DNA from: Procambarus clarkii | Taxonomy: Eukaryota > Arthropoda > Malacostraca > Decapoda > Cambaridae | DNA length: 64,000 bases | Assembly (NCBI RefSeq): GCF_040958095.1 | Contig: NC_091208.1 | Location: forward strand, 11,865,083-11,929,082 | Reading direction: 5' to 3' | Shown: positions 24,126 to 34,985 of the stretch, in pieces | How the letters are laid out: each line of letters opens with the position of its first letter | Position numbering within the stretch: the first letter of the stretch is position 1 | Notes under the pieces: generated by a model | What the model was told of the DNA's origin: nothing | Databases searched by the model: none | What the model saw: the letters and a program-made list of their open reading frames with translations, nothing else | Translations under genes and position numbers: made by a program

Positions 24126-24806
24126 CTAACAGCCAATATTTATAATATCTATATATCTATGTGAACCAATTATTTACAGTGGCTTAAGCCACCATATCCA
24201 TTACCTAGTAAGCATTCATAGCATGCTAGTAAACAGTTTTGTGTCAAAAACCACAGTACTTAATTTTATCAGTGTCAAAGACACAATTACATCTTACTCA
24301 TAAATACCATTATATACCTCAATTGTGGCTACATATATATACACATTAAGAGTATTATCTAGCATTATCTGTAATTGACTGATTTTCAGAGCTGCTCATT
24401 ACAAATTAATCTTTAAAAAAGTGTTTTTAATACAATAAGAGCATTTCATTACAATATACCCATAATCAACTATATCAAATCCTATTTCAGGTAAAACCAG
24501 TAGGCATTCTACTGTATTTTATCAAACCCCCCTATTAGGGTAATAGATTTTGTAATAATTTTGTGAAAATAGTGCCATTTACTATTTTTTAAAAATTATT
24601 ACAAAATTAACTGATTTGGTGCATTCGACTGACCAACCAAATTATTACTTTCAAGAATTGAGCACCTGTTACATCCAGATTCCTGGGAGGAAAGGAAGGA
24701 CGCTCTTAGGAATCAATACCTAAGTAGACAGGAAAGTTCATTTATCAAAATACATTAACATTATACATATTTATGAAAAAAGAAAATATCTCCGAATCTC
24801 CGAATC
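24126..24806 (+). other. AT-rich region, possible BEL/Pao LTR and leader
   Basis: No gene. GAGCACCTGTTACA at about 24659-24672 followed by TCCAGATTCCTGGGAGG could be an LTR end and primer site of the BEL/Pao element whose gag starts at 24823. No second LTR survives to test this, so the LTR boundary is not called. Confidence 0.35.
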
Positions 24807-24822
24807 TTGGAAAAAGTCAAAA

Positions 24823-25550
24823 TGGCTAACAGTATTCCACCAGCAGCTGAAACAGGAAGTAGGAGGACACTTAATGGTCTACAAAATCACCGAACTCAAC
24901 TAATTGACAAACGTCAAAAGTTAGCTAAACTAGCATCTCATGATTTAATAACTTTGAATAGCAGGGAAAAAGCAGCTGTTGATAAGTATGAACAAATCAA
25001 ACACCATGCAGAGATTTATCTAACAGAAATGGCTAATGCAGATCTAACCAAAAGAGAACTTCAGGAAATCATTGCTGAAATTACAATGTATGAAGATAAA
25101 ATCCAGGATCAACTAGATCCTTTAAACAAATTACTATCACAAGCCCAATCAAATGTGAGCTCATCCACTCAGCAGGGTAATACAACTATCACACATATAG
25201 CAGCAGAGCTCCCAAAGGTACATTTACCATATTTTAAGGGCAAGAATGATGATGATTTGGATGTCTTCTGGAGAGCCTTTGATTCTATAATGAACTCCAA
25301 GGCTTCTCTCAAAAAGGCTACAAAATTTCAGTATTTGCATGCTCAGTTACGGGGAGAAGCGAGGCAGGCCATTGCTAATTTGTCATTAACAGATGATAAT
25401 TATGACCATGCCCTACAGTTCTTACAAGATAACTTCATGATAAGAAGACTGCAATTGCCCATCTTTCATACAAATTATTGATTTACCCTCTCCAAATAAA
25501 AGTTATGAATCGCTACAATCATTTCGATTGTCTATTGATAAATTGGACCA
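24823..25550 (+). pseudogene. gag: BEL/Pao Gag, N-terminal part
   Basis: Two possible starts, 24807 and 24823; the second (MANSIPPAAETGSRR) is the better Gag start. A helical Lys/Glu-rich region precedes the DUF1759-type domain: ELPKVHLPYFKGKNDDDLD, then QYLHAQLRGEARQAI (about 25195-25380). This domain is typical of BEL/Pao Gag. A frameshift at about 25450 moves the reading to the frame with SYESLQSFRLSI, after which the LINE insertion begins. The C-terminal part resumes at 32689. Confidence 0.85.
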
Positions 25551-26332
25551 TGGTGTTATTGCACATAAAATGCGTTCCAAGGGAATTACCGGGAAAATAG
25601 GCAGATGGATCTACAATTTCCTGACTAACAGAACCCAATGTGTAATAGTCAACAAAATATAATCCAGCCCATCAACCGTGAAGAGCTCAGTCCCCCAGGG
25701 TACTGTGTTTGCTCCAGTACTTTTTCTCATCCTCATATCAGACATAGACAAGAACACAACCTATAGCACTGTATCATCCTTTGCAGATGACACTAGGATT
25801 TTCATGAGAGTTGGCAACATAGAGGACATGGCAAACCTGTAATCAGATGTAGATCAGGTCTTTCTATGGACTTCAGAAAATAATTTGGTGTTTAACAAGG
25901 ATAAGTTCCAGCTCATGCGCTACGGAAAAATTGAAAATATATAAACGGAAACCACGTACAAAACTCAGGCAAATCATAACATAGAACGAAAAGGCAATGT
26001 AAAGGATCTGGGTGTACTCATGTCGGAAGACCTTACCTTTAAAGAACACAATAAAGTAGCCGTCACAACTGCAAGAAAAATAACAGGTTGGATAGCAAGA
26101 ATTGTTCACACTAGAGATGCTATACCGATGATGATACTTTTCAAGACGCTTGTGCTCTATAGAGTGGAGTACTGCTGCACAATGACAGCCCCTTTCAAAG
26201 CTGGTGAAATTGCTGACCTGGAGAGCGTGCAGAGATCCTTTACTGCTAGAATCCACTCAGTAAAACATCTAAATTACTGGGACCGACTAAAGAGCCTAAA
26301 TCTGTACTCCCTTGAGCGCAAGCAGGAGAGAT
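25540..26332 (+). pseudogene. LINE reverse transcriptase fragment (first part)
   Basis: Reads through RT motifs: LHKMR-like start, GITGKIGRWIYNFLTNR, SSVPQGTVFAPVLF (RT block with PQG), FADDTRIFMR (catalytic ADD, about 25783), then KDLGVLMSEDLTF and LYRVEYCC. Stops are present (for example at about 25662, 25840 and 25941), so it is not functional. It ends at the Gypsy-C LTR after LYSLERKQER. The stretch 25927-26332 is repeated at 31855-32260. Confidence 0.82.
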
Positions 26333-28293
26333 TGTTACAGTGTCCTCTCCTATCTCTTTCGTTTGCCTGCTTTAAGAGTCATATCAGCTCTCCCTACTGA
26401 TTCTCTGAGGTTCAGGGAGTCTATTGATATATGTGGCGACCAGACCGGCTGCCAGTTAAGGGAGAACATTACATTATAAGTTGTAAGTAAGGGGAAATTG
26501 GCGCCCTGATATAAAATGAAAGAGTATCCCCTACTGCAGATATGACGTTTTGGAAGGGACACTAGCCGATCGCGAATTGGCCGACTTAGGTCGCGGGCGA
26601 CCAATCAGGGCCCGCCGTGACGTCACCGAGTGCCCCGGGCGGTGCCATCGTCAGAGTTGACCTGGCCTTGGAAGTGAGAGGACGCACCTCGGTCAGCTCT
26701 CAAGGATTTGAGGCCCTAAAAGCCTTTCTTAGTGGATTAGAGCTGGCTATCGCAGCCCATCTCATGTATTGGAGACCCCGCGCTTCTGGGAAGCAAAAAG
26801 GAACCAAGTTTATTGAGCAAAAGAGTGCCAAACTTGGAAAATATTCGGTGACGACGCTGAACGTTGAGGGCCTGGAAAGGTGTGGCGGGCAAGCCCAGCT
26901 GTGACCGGGTCACATCCACTGAGGGTTTTGGAAGGACGAGCCTAGGACAAGGAGCAATGCCTTGTGGAAGGGGCAAGTGTGGGAAAATAGTGATTTAGCT
27001 CAGCGCCCATCGATGAACCAGGATTGGGGTAGCTGAATCTCAGGGATTGGAACGGCGACGACGCGAAGGCTCCACGACACCTGAGGACCTGTGGAACGTT
27101 CCTGGATCGTCAAGGATCGACTCAGGAAGCGTGGGAACCTCACACCATCGAGGGACAGGCGTCGTGAGCTAGGAATGTAAGGTAGATCATTTTCTCTCCC
27201 ATTACCCCTTGTGTGAGTAGGCTAGTTAGGCCACAATATTTAGTTATGTATATGGCAAAAGGACATTAATACTTTAGTAGTAGAATAGGCTGCAAGGCAG
27301 CTTGTGTCCAGGACTGTTAGAGGGGACAGTGTGTGTGGATGGCAGGACAGTGAAGAAGAGGCGCCGACGTGGTGAAGAGGCCCTCCTGTGAGAGAGTGTG
27401 GGACTCCTGTCTTTCTGCCCAGTTGAAGGAGTGTTGGAGGTCGTGGAAGAAGAGGCTGATGATCTCCAGACTTATTGTCCTTATTTTCATATTCATGTAT
27501 TACTTGTGATTGTATGTGTATTCATGTAATATGCGTCAGTAAATTCACACACTTTATCATTGTGTTTAAGTGTGCCTCCATTTATAATATCTCTCTATGA
27601 GCATACACGAAGGTTATCATAGTACCACCTAGGGAACACTACGTTCTCTATAGAAGTTCTTATTGCCTGGAGAGTGGTAAAGACAGCACGGACCTATATA
27701 AAAGTGTACCCTTAGCTATCCGATCAGTATCAGTGCCTGAATGGTGGCAACTAGTAACGTGGTGGCTAAAGAGAGGTAAAGCCACACAGACCTCCCTGGG
27801 AGAGTACCCTGGGCCGACAGTCTAGTAGCAAATCTATGGGAGTAGCAATCTTCTGGCTACAAACAATATATAATACACCCAATGAACTGCATTGCTGGGA
27901 TGCAGATATAATAACCCAGCTGGCGACCTTGTTAAGAAGAAGATAGAGATGACAGGCGGGAAAGGAGTTCCTGCAACCTTTTTGTCTGGCAGGCAAGACT
28001 CAGGGAGGTTATGGTTATAAGGTAAGCCTGAGTCTTACTTCACTCCTCCACGGGTCTAGGCCGGAACTGTTAACAGCAGTTTCCCCGTGTTTGACTGAAG
28101 GGCTTCCAGGGTGAATCAGTGGCACCCCTTTTGTGGTGGAAGCAAAGACCTGCGGAGGTGGGCATTGTTGGTCCTCTCCTGTGTGTCCAAGGAGACTCTG
28201 GTGAATCCCGGGAGTCGGAGGGGCTGAGTATTCGGCCTTTTGAGCCCCTAGCAGCCGAGTGCTAGCAGAGCCCCGGCCCACCTCCACGTGACA
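26333..28293 (+). repeat. Gypsy-C copy 1 5' LTR
   Basis: 1961 bp, begins TGTTACAGTGTCCTCTCC and ends CCTCCACGTGACA. It aligns along its length with the LTR at 48671-50649. Frames inside it are not shared coding sequence. Confidence 0.88.
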
Positions 28294-28296
28294 AGA

Positions 28297-28325
28297 ACTG
28301 GCGACCTTGCCAGGATTCGAACCCC
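28297..28325 (+). promoter_or_regulatory. Gypsy-C primer-binding site, extended
   Basis: CTGGCGACCTTGCCAGGATTCGAACC starts a few bases after the LTR. The reverse complement ends GGTCGCCA and contains TTCGAATCC, so complementarity to a tRNA 3' end appears to run from CCA through the acceptor arm into the T-loop. A second, diverged copy (AACTGGGAACTTCGCCAGGA) follows at about 28336-28355. The tRNA is unassigned. Confidence 0.65.
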
Positions 28326-28530
28326 GGTAGCCAAGAACTGGGAACTTCGCCAGGAAGCGTGGATCAAGCTACAGTGTGGCCAAAATTTCAAGACAAGTGT
28401 TGCCAGGGTACAAATACAGTGTGGCCAGTGAATTCAGTGGTACTGCTACTCAACCAGCTAAAGGACTGAAACAGTGAAATTAGTGCCTACTAATTTGTCT
28501 GTGCTGTCGTGTATGCTCAATGATATAGAG

Positions 28531-29990
28531 ATGGAGGAGGACAAAGTAAAGAAATTTATTGACACAAGGGACGAGAGAATTTTGGAAGAGTGTACCAAGG
28601 CCCAGCTCCAACAAGTGGCAAACTACTTTGGGATCAGGTTGAGGACGACTAAAGTAGCGGAGCGAAGGATAGAGATCATCGCACAGCTCACAGCTCGAGA
28701 GGAGGCGACGGGAGAGGAGCCATCTCAAGAGGAGCCGTCCCGAGGAGAGCTGTCGCAAGGTGAACCGTCCCGACTAGAGCCACCCCAAGCGCCTACCAGT
28801 GTGGAGGGAATTCACAGTGAACATGGGAGCAGTGGAAGGTCCAGCTGTAGTAAGAGGAGCCTGCAACTGGAAATAATGAAGATGCAACTGGAAGCCCAGC
28901 TGCGACGAGAGGAGAGAGAAGCACGGCTGCAGCTGCAGCGAGAGGAGCGTGAGCAAGAAGCACGGCTGCAGCGAGAGGAACGTGCAGCTGAGCTGCAACG
29001 AGAGGAGCATGAGCGAGAAGCTCGGCTGCAGCGGGAAGAAGGAGAGAGACAACTGCAACTGGAGGAGATAAAGGCAAAGAAAGAAGTCGAATTGCGTCGC
29101 GTTGAGCGTGGTCTGCCCTCACTACCTGCACAGCGGGATGACCTCAAGGTAAGGGAACGTGACTTACCTACGTTCGAACCACAAGAAGCTGAGGCGTTCT
29201 TCGAACACTTTGAATGGATAGCAACTCTGAAGGAGTGGCCGGAAGATGATTGGGCTGCTCTGGCCCAGGGCAGGTTGACTGGTGAGGCCCGGGAAGCCTA
29301 CAACATGCTGGACCTAGAGGAGTGTACTAGTTACGACACGATTAAGAATGCGGTGCTCCACTCATTCCGGCTGACTCCGGAGATGTACCGGAAGCGGTTC
29401 CGAGAGTGTACAAGAGCGTCGGGGAAGTCTTACGCCGAGACCGCCAGGGATATGGAACGGAATTCCTACGATGGTTGAAGGCGGAGGAAGCGGAGTCGGC
29501 GGATGATATCAAGTGACTGATAGTGATGGAGAAGTTTATGTCGGTTCTCCATCCTGAGTTGCGAGTAAGGGTGAGAGAAGCAGGTATTAAGGACCTGAAG
29601 GCTGCAGCGGACCGAGCCGACATGCTGGAGGAAGCACTACATCTCAGGAGGGAGGGGCCACCCAGACACTCGCCTTACCCCAGGTCGGGAAAGAACTTTA
29701 GGAGTTCAGGAAGATCGAGGACGGGTGGGGACTCTCCCAAGAGTAGTGTACCCAGTGAGGTAACCCAGTTCAAGAGCTCAAGGGACGCGGGGAGGAAGCC
29801 CCAAGCTGTGAGCAGTGGACCTAGCTCGGGAGCAAGTGCTGCAGTCCCAGACACAACGACAGGGAGTCCAAGGAGGACCCAGGGACGTCTGCAAGTGGTA
29901 CCGCCAGAGGGACTGGCGAGTGGCCGCCCAGGGGAGGCAGCCGATGCTTCAACTGTGGTGTGAGAGGACATTATGCCCGCGAGTGTGAGG
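28531..29990 (+). pseudogene. gag: Gypsy-C copy 1 Gag
   Basis: The start at 28531 (MEEDKVKKFIDTRDE) was chosen because it aligns with the Gypsy-A Gag start; an upstream ATG at 28474 is in frame. Domains in order: SAP-like helix pair, a Glu/Pro/Ser stretch, an Arg/Glu coiled coil with repeated LQREER units, and a capsid region with FFEHFEWIATLKEWP and LTPEMYRKRFRE. The zinc knuckle CFNCGVRGHYAREC is at about 29948-29990. A frameshift near 29458, a TGA at about 29514 and another frameshift before the knuckle break it. Confidence 0.87.
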
Positions 29991-31611
29991 AGCACCAAAG
30001 GAATATAGGACTAATGTTGGAAGAGGAGAGAGTGTTTGTTCACACCCCATATTATAGTGGACCCAACGTAAATGGTTGGGAAATGAAGTTGGGTGAACAT
30101 CCCTTCGTTTTCGGGGCCAACGTGAAGCTTGGAAAGTCAGACCCAGTGGAGGTTGCCGTTCTTCGAGATACGGGTGCTGACATAATTATGGTAACCAGGA
30201 ATATTCTACCCAAGGAATTTATTGATTCACCTGTGGCAACCCGTTCTCGCAAATTCGTAAAGTCAATATTGACTTATTAACTACGTGCATAGGTGATATA
30301 CTAAACATAATAGATACCCCTAAAAAGATTCATAGAAAACACCGACCTTACCTAACCTTGTTAGTATCTTAAGATAAGCATCTTATTGCTTCGTAATTAC
30401 AATTATTACTTAACCTATACCTATTATAGGTTAGGTAATAATTGTAATTACGAAGCAATAAGATGCTTATCTTAAGATACTAACAAGGTTAGGTAAGGTC
30501 GGTGTTTTCTATGAATCTTTTTAAGGGTATCTATTATGTTAAGTATGTCACCTATGCACATATTTAATAAGTCAATATTGACTTACTAAATTTGCGAGAA
30601 CGGGTTGCTGTGGGAGTGGTGAGGATATGCAGTGTGGGGGAGGAATACAGGTTGTCACTTCACGAAGTACAGCTGATTGCCGACTGCGGAGTCGAGAAAG
30701 CTATAGTAGCTGTAGCCCCTAAATTACCCCTAGAGCATGTACAGATGGTGCTGGGTAATGACCTCGGAGGAGGCAGGATACAACCTGATTGGGCCAGGAG
30801 TGCCTATGTTGCAAGCAGCGGTACAACCATGCCAGGTGAGGTATCGGTCGTTCCAGATGGTAGTGAGGAAGCCGACTTCGCCAGGGGAAACGTCGCCAGA
30901 GACGACGACAACGAGGGCGAGAGTGCAGAGAGGTCGCCGGAGGTCGTGGAAAACCCCGACGAGGACCTCCGACTAAGCCTGATGATGCGTGTGGAGGAGT
31001 GGCGAGGAGCAGCTGTACAAACGCCTGGGGCGGTGAAGAGGATGCAGACCGCACTCTCTCCACACAGAAACGTGAATAAAGTAAGCTCAGTGGATAGGCA
31101 AACGGCAGTGAGGGGCAGAGTGGAGGAGCCACGACGCAGTGCACCCTATGCCAGCCAGATGAATAGTGGTAGGTGCAAGATGAACCACCGTGATGAGGCG
31201 AGCCACAGGGAGGTGGATGAGCCCAACCACGAACCGAAGAAGACGTCTGCAGGGAAGAGAATCTCATGGAGGAGTGAAGATGTTCGTCGGGAACGAAGGA
31301 GCGAATGGTATAGGAAAGGCAATACGAAGAAAGCAGGGAGTAGGTACACCCAAGGTAGGCGCCAGCCTAACCAGAGGGGCATTGGGCCATCGCAAAAGCC
31401 TAGTGTGGAAGAGACGAAGTTGCTGGATGGAGTACAGGTTACAAGTGCCACTGTGAGGAGACAACGCACCTATGGGAGAAGAAGAACCGAGAAGAGAGAA
31501 GATTGGCGAAGAGGAGATCATGAGAGGAAACATGGAGTACCTTGTAGGACGCAGTGGAAGTGCAAGACTATCTCGGAGTGCACGACGCGGTGGAGGCGCT
31601 GCATGCACTGA
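29990..31611 (+). pseudogene. Gypsy-C copy 1 protease and Arg-rich extension, split by MITE
   Basis: The aspartic protease has active site VLRDTGADIIMV (about 30160) and, after the MITE, VQMVLGNDLGGG (about 30740). The palindromic MITE at 30237-30607 splits it. Removing it rejoins the protein exactly as in the uninterrupted copy 2 (DSPVGVVRICSVG). After protease the frame continues for about 260 residues of very basic, Arg/Glu/Ser-rich sequence to a stop at 31611. No integrase or RT motif is present where Gypsy-A has integrase. Confidence 0.8.
30237..30607. mobile_element. Palindromic (foldback) MITE in protease
   Basis: 371 bp, almost entirely one inverted repeat with arms of about 183 bp. 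The ends are CAACCCGTTCTCGC and GCGAGAACGGGTTG. The centre lies near 30421 (AACCTATACCTATTATAGGTT). The 6-bp target CTGTGG is duplicated at 30231-30236 and 30608-30613. The allelic empty site is seen in Gypsy-C copy 2 (CACCTGTGGGAGTGG at about 47411). It has no coding capacity, and the superfamily is unassigned. Confidence 0.93.
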
Positions 31612-31823
31612 ATCTTACAGTGGTAACGAACCGTTGGAGTACACTCGTAGCCACGGAGAGAGGATTTCTTGTAGGTGTTCAGGGAACACCCATCGCACCC
31701 GGTCCTATGCGAGGTGAAGATATAATGAGGCAAGTGACTGGCAAGGTGGTACGAGCCACGTCGCAAACTGGAGGAGTGACACTTCAGGAACGGAGGGAGC
31801 AAGAGTGTAGGTTGCCCTCTTGA
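31554..31823 (+). CDS. Small ORF near the Gypsy-C 3' end, copy 1
   Basis: A frame of 89 codons (MEVQDYLGVHDAVEAL ...) overlaps the end of the basic ORF in another frame. The same frame is open in copy 2 (48358-48606, 82 codons) with only a few residue changes, such as VVTNRWSTLVAT against VVTSRWSTLVGT. It may be the surviving end of a longer pol or accessory protein. I recognise no domain, and no start or expression signal supports it. Confidence 0.35.
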   Translation: MEVQDYLGVHDAVEALHALNLTVVTNRWSTLVATERGFLVGVQGTPIAPGPMRGEDIMRQVTGKVVRATSQTGGVTLQERREQECRLPS

Positions 31824-31854
31824 GTGCTGCTCTTCCGATATGACTCTTATTTTA

Positions 31855-32688
31855 AAACTGAAAATATATAAACGGAAACCACGTACAAAACTCAGGCAAA
31901 TCATAACATAGAACGAAAAGGCAATGTAAAGGATCTGGGTGTACTCATGTCGGAAGACCTTACCTTTAAAGAACACAATAAAGTAGCCGTCACAACTGCA
32001 AGAAAAATGACAGGTTGGATAGCAAGAACTTTTCACACTAGAGATGCTATACCGATGATGATACTTTTCAAAACGCTTATGCTCTCTAGAGTGGAGTACT
32101 GCTGCACAATGACAGCCCCTTTCAAAGCTGGTGAAATTGCTGACCTGGAGAGCGTGCAGAGATCCTTTCCTGCTAGAATCCACTCAGTAAAACATCTAAA
32201 TTACTGGGACCGACTAAAGAGCCTAAATCTGTACTCCCTTGAGCGCAGGCAGGAGAGATACATAATAATTTACACGTGGAAAATAGTTGAGGGGCTGGTC
32301 CCAAACCTGCACACAGAAATAACATCACATGAGACCAGAAGACATGGCAGGATGTGCAGAATATTCCCGTTGAAAAGCAGAGGTGCAACAGGTACTCTGA
32401 GAGAGAACTCTATCAACATCTTTCTATCAGTATTGCCCGAGACTGTTCAACACGCTTCCACTACACATAAGGGGCATAACTGGCCGACCCCTCACAGTGT
32501 TCAAGAGAGAACTGGATAAGCACCTCCAAAGAATACGTGATCAACCAGGCTGTGACATACGTCAGGCTGCGAGCAGCCGCATCTAACAGCCTGGTTTGAT
32601 CAGTCCAACAACCAGGAGGCCTGATCGACGACCGGGCCGTGGGGACGCTAAGCCCCAGAAGCACCTCAAGGTAACCTCAAGGTAAGGT
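31855..32688 (+). pseudogene. LINE RT C-terminal part and 3' end (second part)
   Basis: 31855-32260 repeats 25927-26332 with a handful of substitutions. After that it continues into RT C-terminal sequence absent from the first part (YIIIYTWKIVEGLVPNL, ...). The open frame 31947-32519 ends prematurely by frameshift; matching text continues as a degenerate C-terminus. The 3' end at 32622-32688 reads GACCGGGCCGTGGGGACGCTAAGCCCC...CTCAAGGTAACCTCAAGGTAA, which resembles the SINE tails in this window. BEL resumes at about 32689. Confidence 0.82.
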
Positions 32689-33912
32689 AGGTCTATAGAA
32701 TCAATCATCAAAGCCCTCAGTACTAAAGTACCCGTAGGAAATGCAGAGTGGTTTACAAAGTTAATCATTCAAAGGAAACTTCCTAATGAGGTCATAGACA
32801 GCCTATGCACCCATTATAACACCAACATCTTATCACTGAGTCAAATCTTTGATGGACTTCTAGCTTATGTACAAAGATTACGAAGCTGGGGAAAACTTAG
32901 AACACAAGAAAAAATCACTATAGGTGAATCTTCAGACAAAAACAAAAATGTCCCAACGGGCAGTCAAAAACCAAGGCAACAAAACTCCTCTTCTGCAAAG
33001 TGGAAACAGAGTAATGTTGGCTCATATGCTGTATCACCCACAGTTAACAGAACTGTAGAAAATCAAGCTCCCAAGACAGATAAGACAAAAGGAGCTACAA
33101 GTGCCCCAAGATGTTTATTCTGTCAGGAAGCACATACCTATCAATGCACAACCTATGCAGATGCAGACTGTGCCAACAGAATCAATAATCAATCTATATC
33201 ACAGGCGAAGCCAAAGGAAGATAATTCTTCACCAGCTGAATTATTTTGAAAGGTACAGAGTAATGTCAATGACTTAGTAGCAAAAACATTTACTGCACTA
33301 CAGATACATTACCTACTGCATAGCTAGAACTAATCAATCATGGAGTTAGCATTAAAACAAGAGTACTAGATCTTGAACCTTCAACTCTTGAAAAATCACA
33401 CCATACAGAAACTGTAATTGTGGCTTGACTAGGCAAAGAACAGTCACCATTATCCCCCACATGATTGATGACGGATTGGGATCTGTGCATAGATTGTGGG
33501 AACTTGATGCAATAGGAATAATTCCTGAACAGCCAAGTCCTGATGATGTCTGTACATACACTCAGTACTTAGAAACTGTACAGTACCATGATAGACAGTA
33601 CATGTACTGGGTAAGGTTGCCCTGGAAAATCAACCATAAAACCTTACCTACCAACTATCACATGGCTTAAAGTCAATTTAAATCTCAATTAGCAAAGCTA
33701 AGGAAAAGGTCTAAGCATTTAAAACTCTACCATCAGATTATTGATCAATAGCTACAGAATAAATTCACTGAAGTCGTGAAACACGACAATAAACAAACAG
33801 GCCATTTTTTTTTACTACACATGGCTGTAATGAAAGAATAAAAAAGACTCCTTTACAGATAGTTTTTAATTGTAGCTCTAAATTTGGACCCCCAAGGAAC
33901 CAGTCTAACTGA
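32689..33912 (+). pseudogene. BEL/Pao Gag C-terminus and start of Pol
   Basis: The frame from about 32693 reads SIESIIKALSTKVPVGN ... and ends at 33249. It contains a cysteine cluster CLFCQEAHTYQC...CANR typical of BEL Gag zinc regions. After degenerate sequence, 33425-33663 reads ELDAIGIIPEQPSPDD ... WVRLPWKINHKTLPTN, the Pol segment before RT in BEL/Pao. RT begins (FNCSSKFGPP, about 33868) and is cut at 33913 by the DIRS element. Multiple stops and shifts are present. Confidence 0.83.
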
Positions 33913-34344
33913 TTTTCTGGGGGGAGCCCCGTCGGCTCCCTGGAGCTATCCCAGGCTGATATGCTAATGTCAGACTTTGGCATCAGTCATGTGTATGGAG
34001 TTCTTAGGCCTACCGGGGACCACGGCCAGAACCGGGCCCCCTCAGAGAGGCAAGGGGAGCAATGGCCTATAGAAGCCCCCGTGTTAGTGGAAGCATTCTA
34101 TGTCTGCCATCGACCGGAACAGGCACCCAGAAAGGTAAGCGCCCCAAAACAAACCCCTATTCTGGTTAAAATTGCTACCTAAAACCGAACTAGTGGATAG
34201 AACTCCCCAACCGAAAACAAGCAAACTAGTGTGACGTCACACACTGCCGCGCCGCTGTCTGCGCAGCTCCCCCCTCCCCGGGAGGGGGAAGGGGGAGCCC
34301 CAGACCCCCCGCGCCGGCTACCCACACCTCAGTTCTTGAGGCTG
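33913..34344 (+). repeat. DIRS left inverted terminal repeat
   Basis: Starts TTTTCTGGGGGGAGCCCC and ends CCTCAGTTCTTGAGGCTG. It is the inverse of 39501-39930 with minor differences. The right repeat has about 27 extra bases at its outer end, an asymmetry also known from Dictyostelium DIRS-1. Confidence 0.92.
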
Positions 34345-34985
34345 ATGCTATAGGCGATGGTCGTGTGCTCTGGCTCCGGTGTCGCTACTGCACTGTGCTT
34401 TGCGTGTGGTGTTAGTTTTGTGGGTGCGAGAGCCAGGAGTTATCTTCAGTACTCGGGCTGCATGCGCCTAGGGCTGCCTTCCCTAGGTGCCCTGTAAGTA
34501 CTGCCCTTGGGGCTTGGGGCCACCTTCCACAGGCTCCTCGGGGTCTGCCTCTGCTGGTCCGTTTTACCTTTCGGTTTTTCGGCCGCCTGTTGGGCTCTTG
34601 GGTGTTCTGTTCTCCCTTGCTACCGGCAGGTAAGAGGCAGTTTGCACTGGTAGGGGCGCAGGGTGCTGCTCAGCTTGTATTTCCCGACATCGCGGCCGGC
34701 TCTGTTCCTTGGGGTTCGCTGTCCTCTTGCGGGGTTTTGTTTTTCTTTTTGTTTTTGCCTGGTGGGGGGTTCTGTCATTTTATTCAGTTTGTTTTTGCCC
34801 TTCCACTGTTCTCATCGGTGGCGCCCCCTACTAGGTCCCCGTGAGTGTACACGTCCCTGGGGTTCAGCTTTAGAAGTTTGCTTGGTAGTTTTGGGCGCCG
34901 GTTTGCAGCACCCTGCCTGGGACTACCTGAGCGCGAGTCCTCTTAAAGTAAACGCTTAGGACCCTGGGAATCCCCTAGGGGGCGC
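34345..34985 (+). other. DIRS 5' untranslated leader
   Basis: GC-rich sequence between the left terminal repeat and the Gag-like ORF. Several CAGGTAAG/GGTAAG-like words occur (34627, for example), but splicing cannot be shown. No coding frame with recognisable motifs. Confidence 0.5.

Larger units (their letters stand above)
26333..31853 (+). mobile_element. Gypsy-C copy 1: gag-protease LTR element lacking pol
   Basis: A 5' LTR (26333-28293), primer site, gag, protease and a basic 3' ORF, with no integrase, RT or RNase H. The second copy (47212-50649) has the same organisation after protease, so the loss was shared before the copies spread. The sequence stops at CTTATTTTAA just before where copy 2 has its polypurine tract; the 3' LTR is missing and LINE sequence follows. 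A 371-bp palindromic MITE interrupts the protease region. Gag resembles Gypsy-A Gag, placing it in the same lineage. Confidence 0.82.
25540..32688 (+). mobile_element. 5'-truncated LINE (CR1/L2-like group) split by Gypsy-C
   Basis: A non-LTR element inserted in BEL gag. The first part (25540-26332) has RT motifs and is interrupted by Gypsy-C at 26333. The second part (31855-32688) holds the RT C-terminal region, 3' UTR and a tail with CTCAAGGTAA repeats. The 5' junction with BEL is blurred within 25538-25560 because the LINE motif DHGV falls there. About 405 bp are present in both parts, which simple insertion cannot explain. Clade assignment is tentative. Confidence 0.8.

Noticed and set aside
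31189..31717. Envelope-like protein in Gypsy-C
   Set aside because: The extension is Arg-rich and hydrophilic, with no signal peptide or membrane segment.
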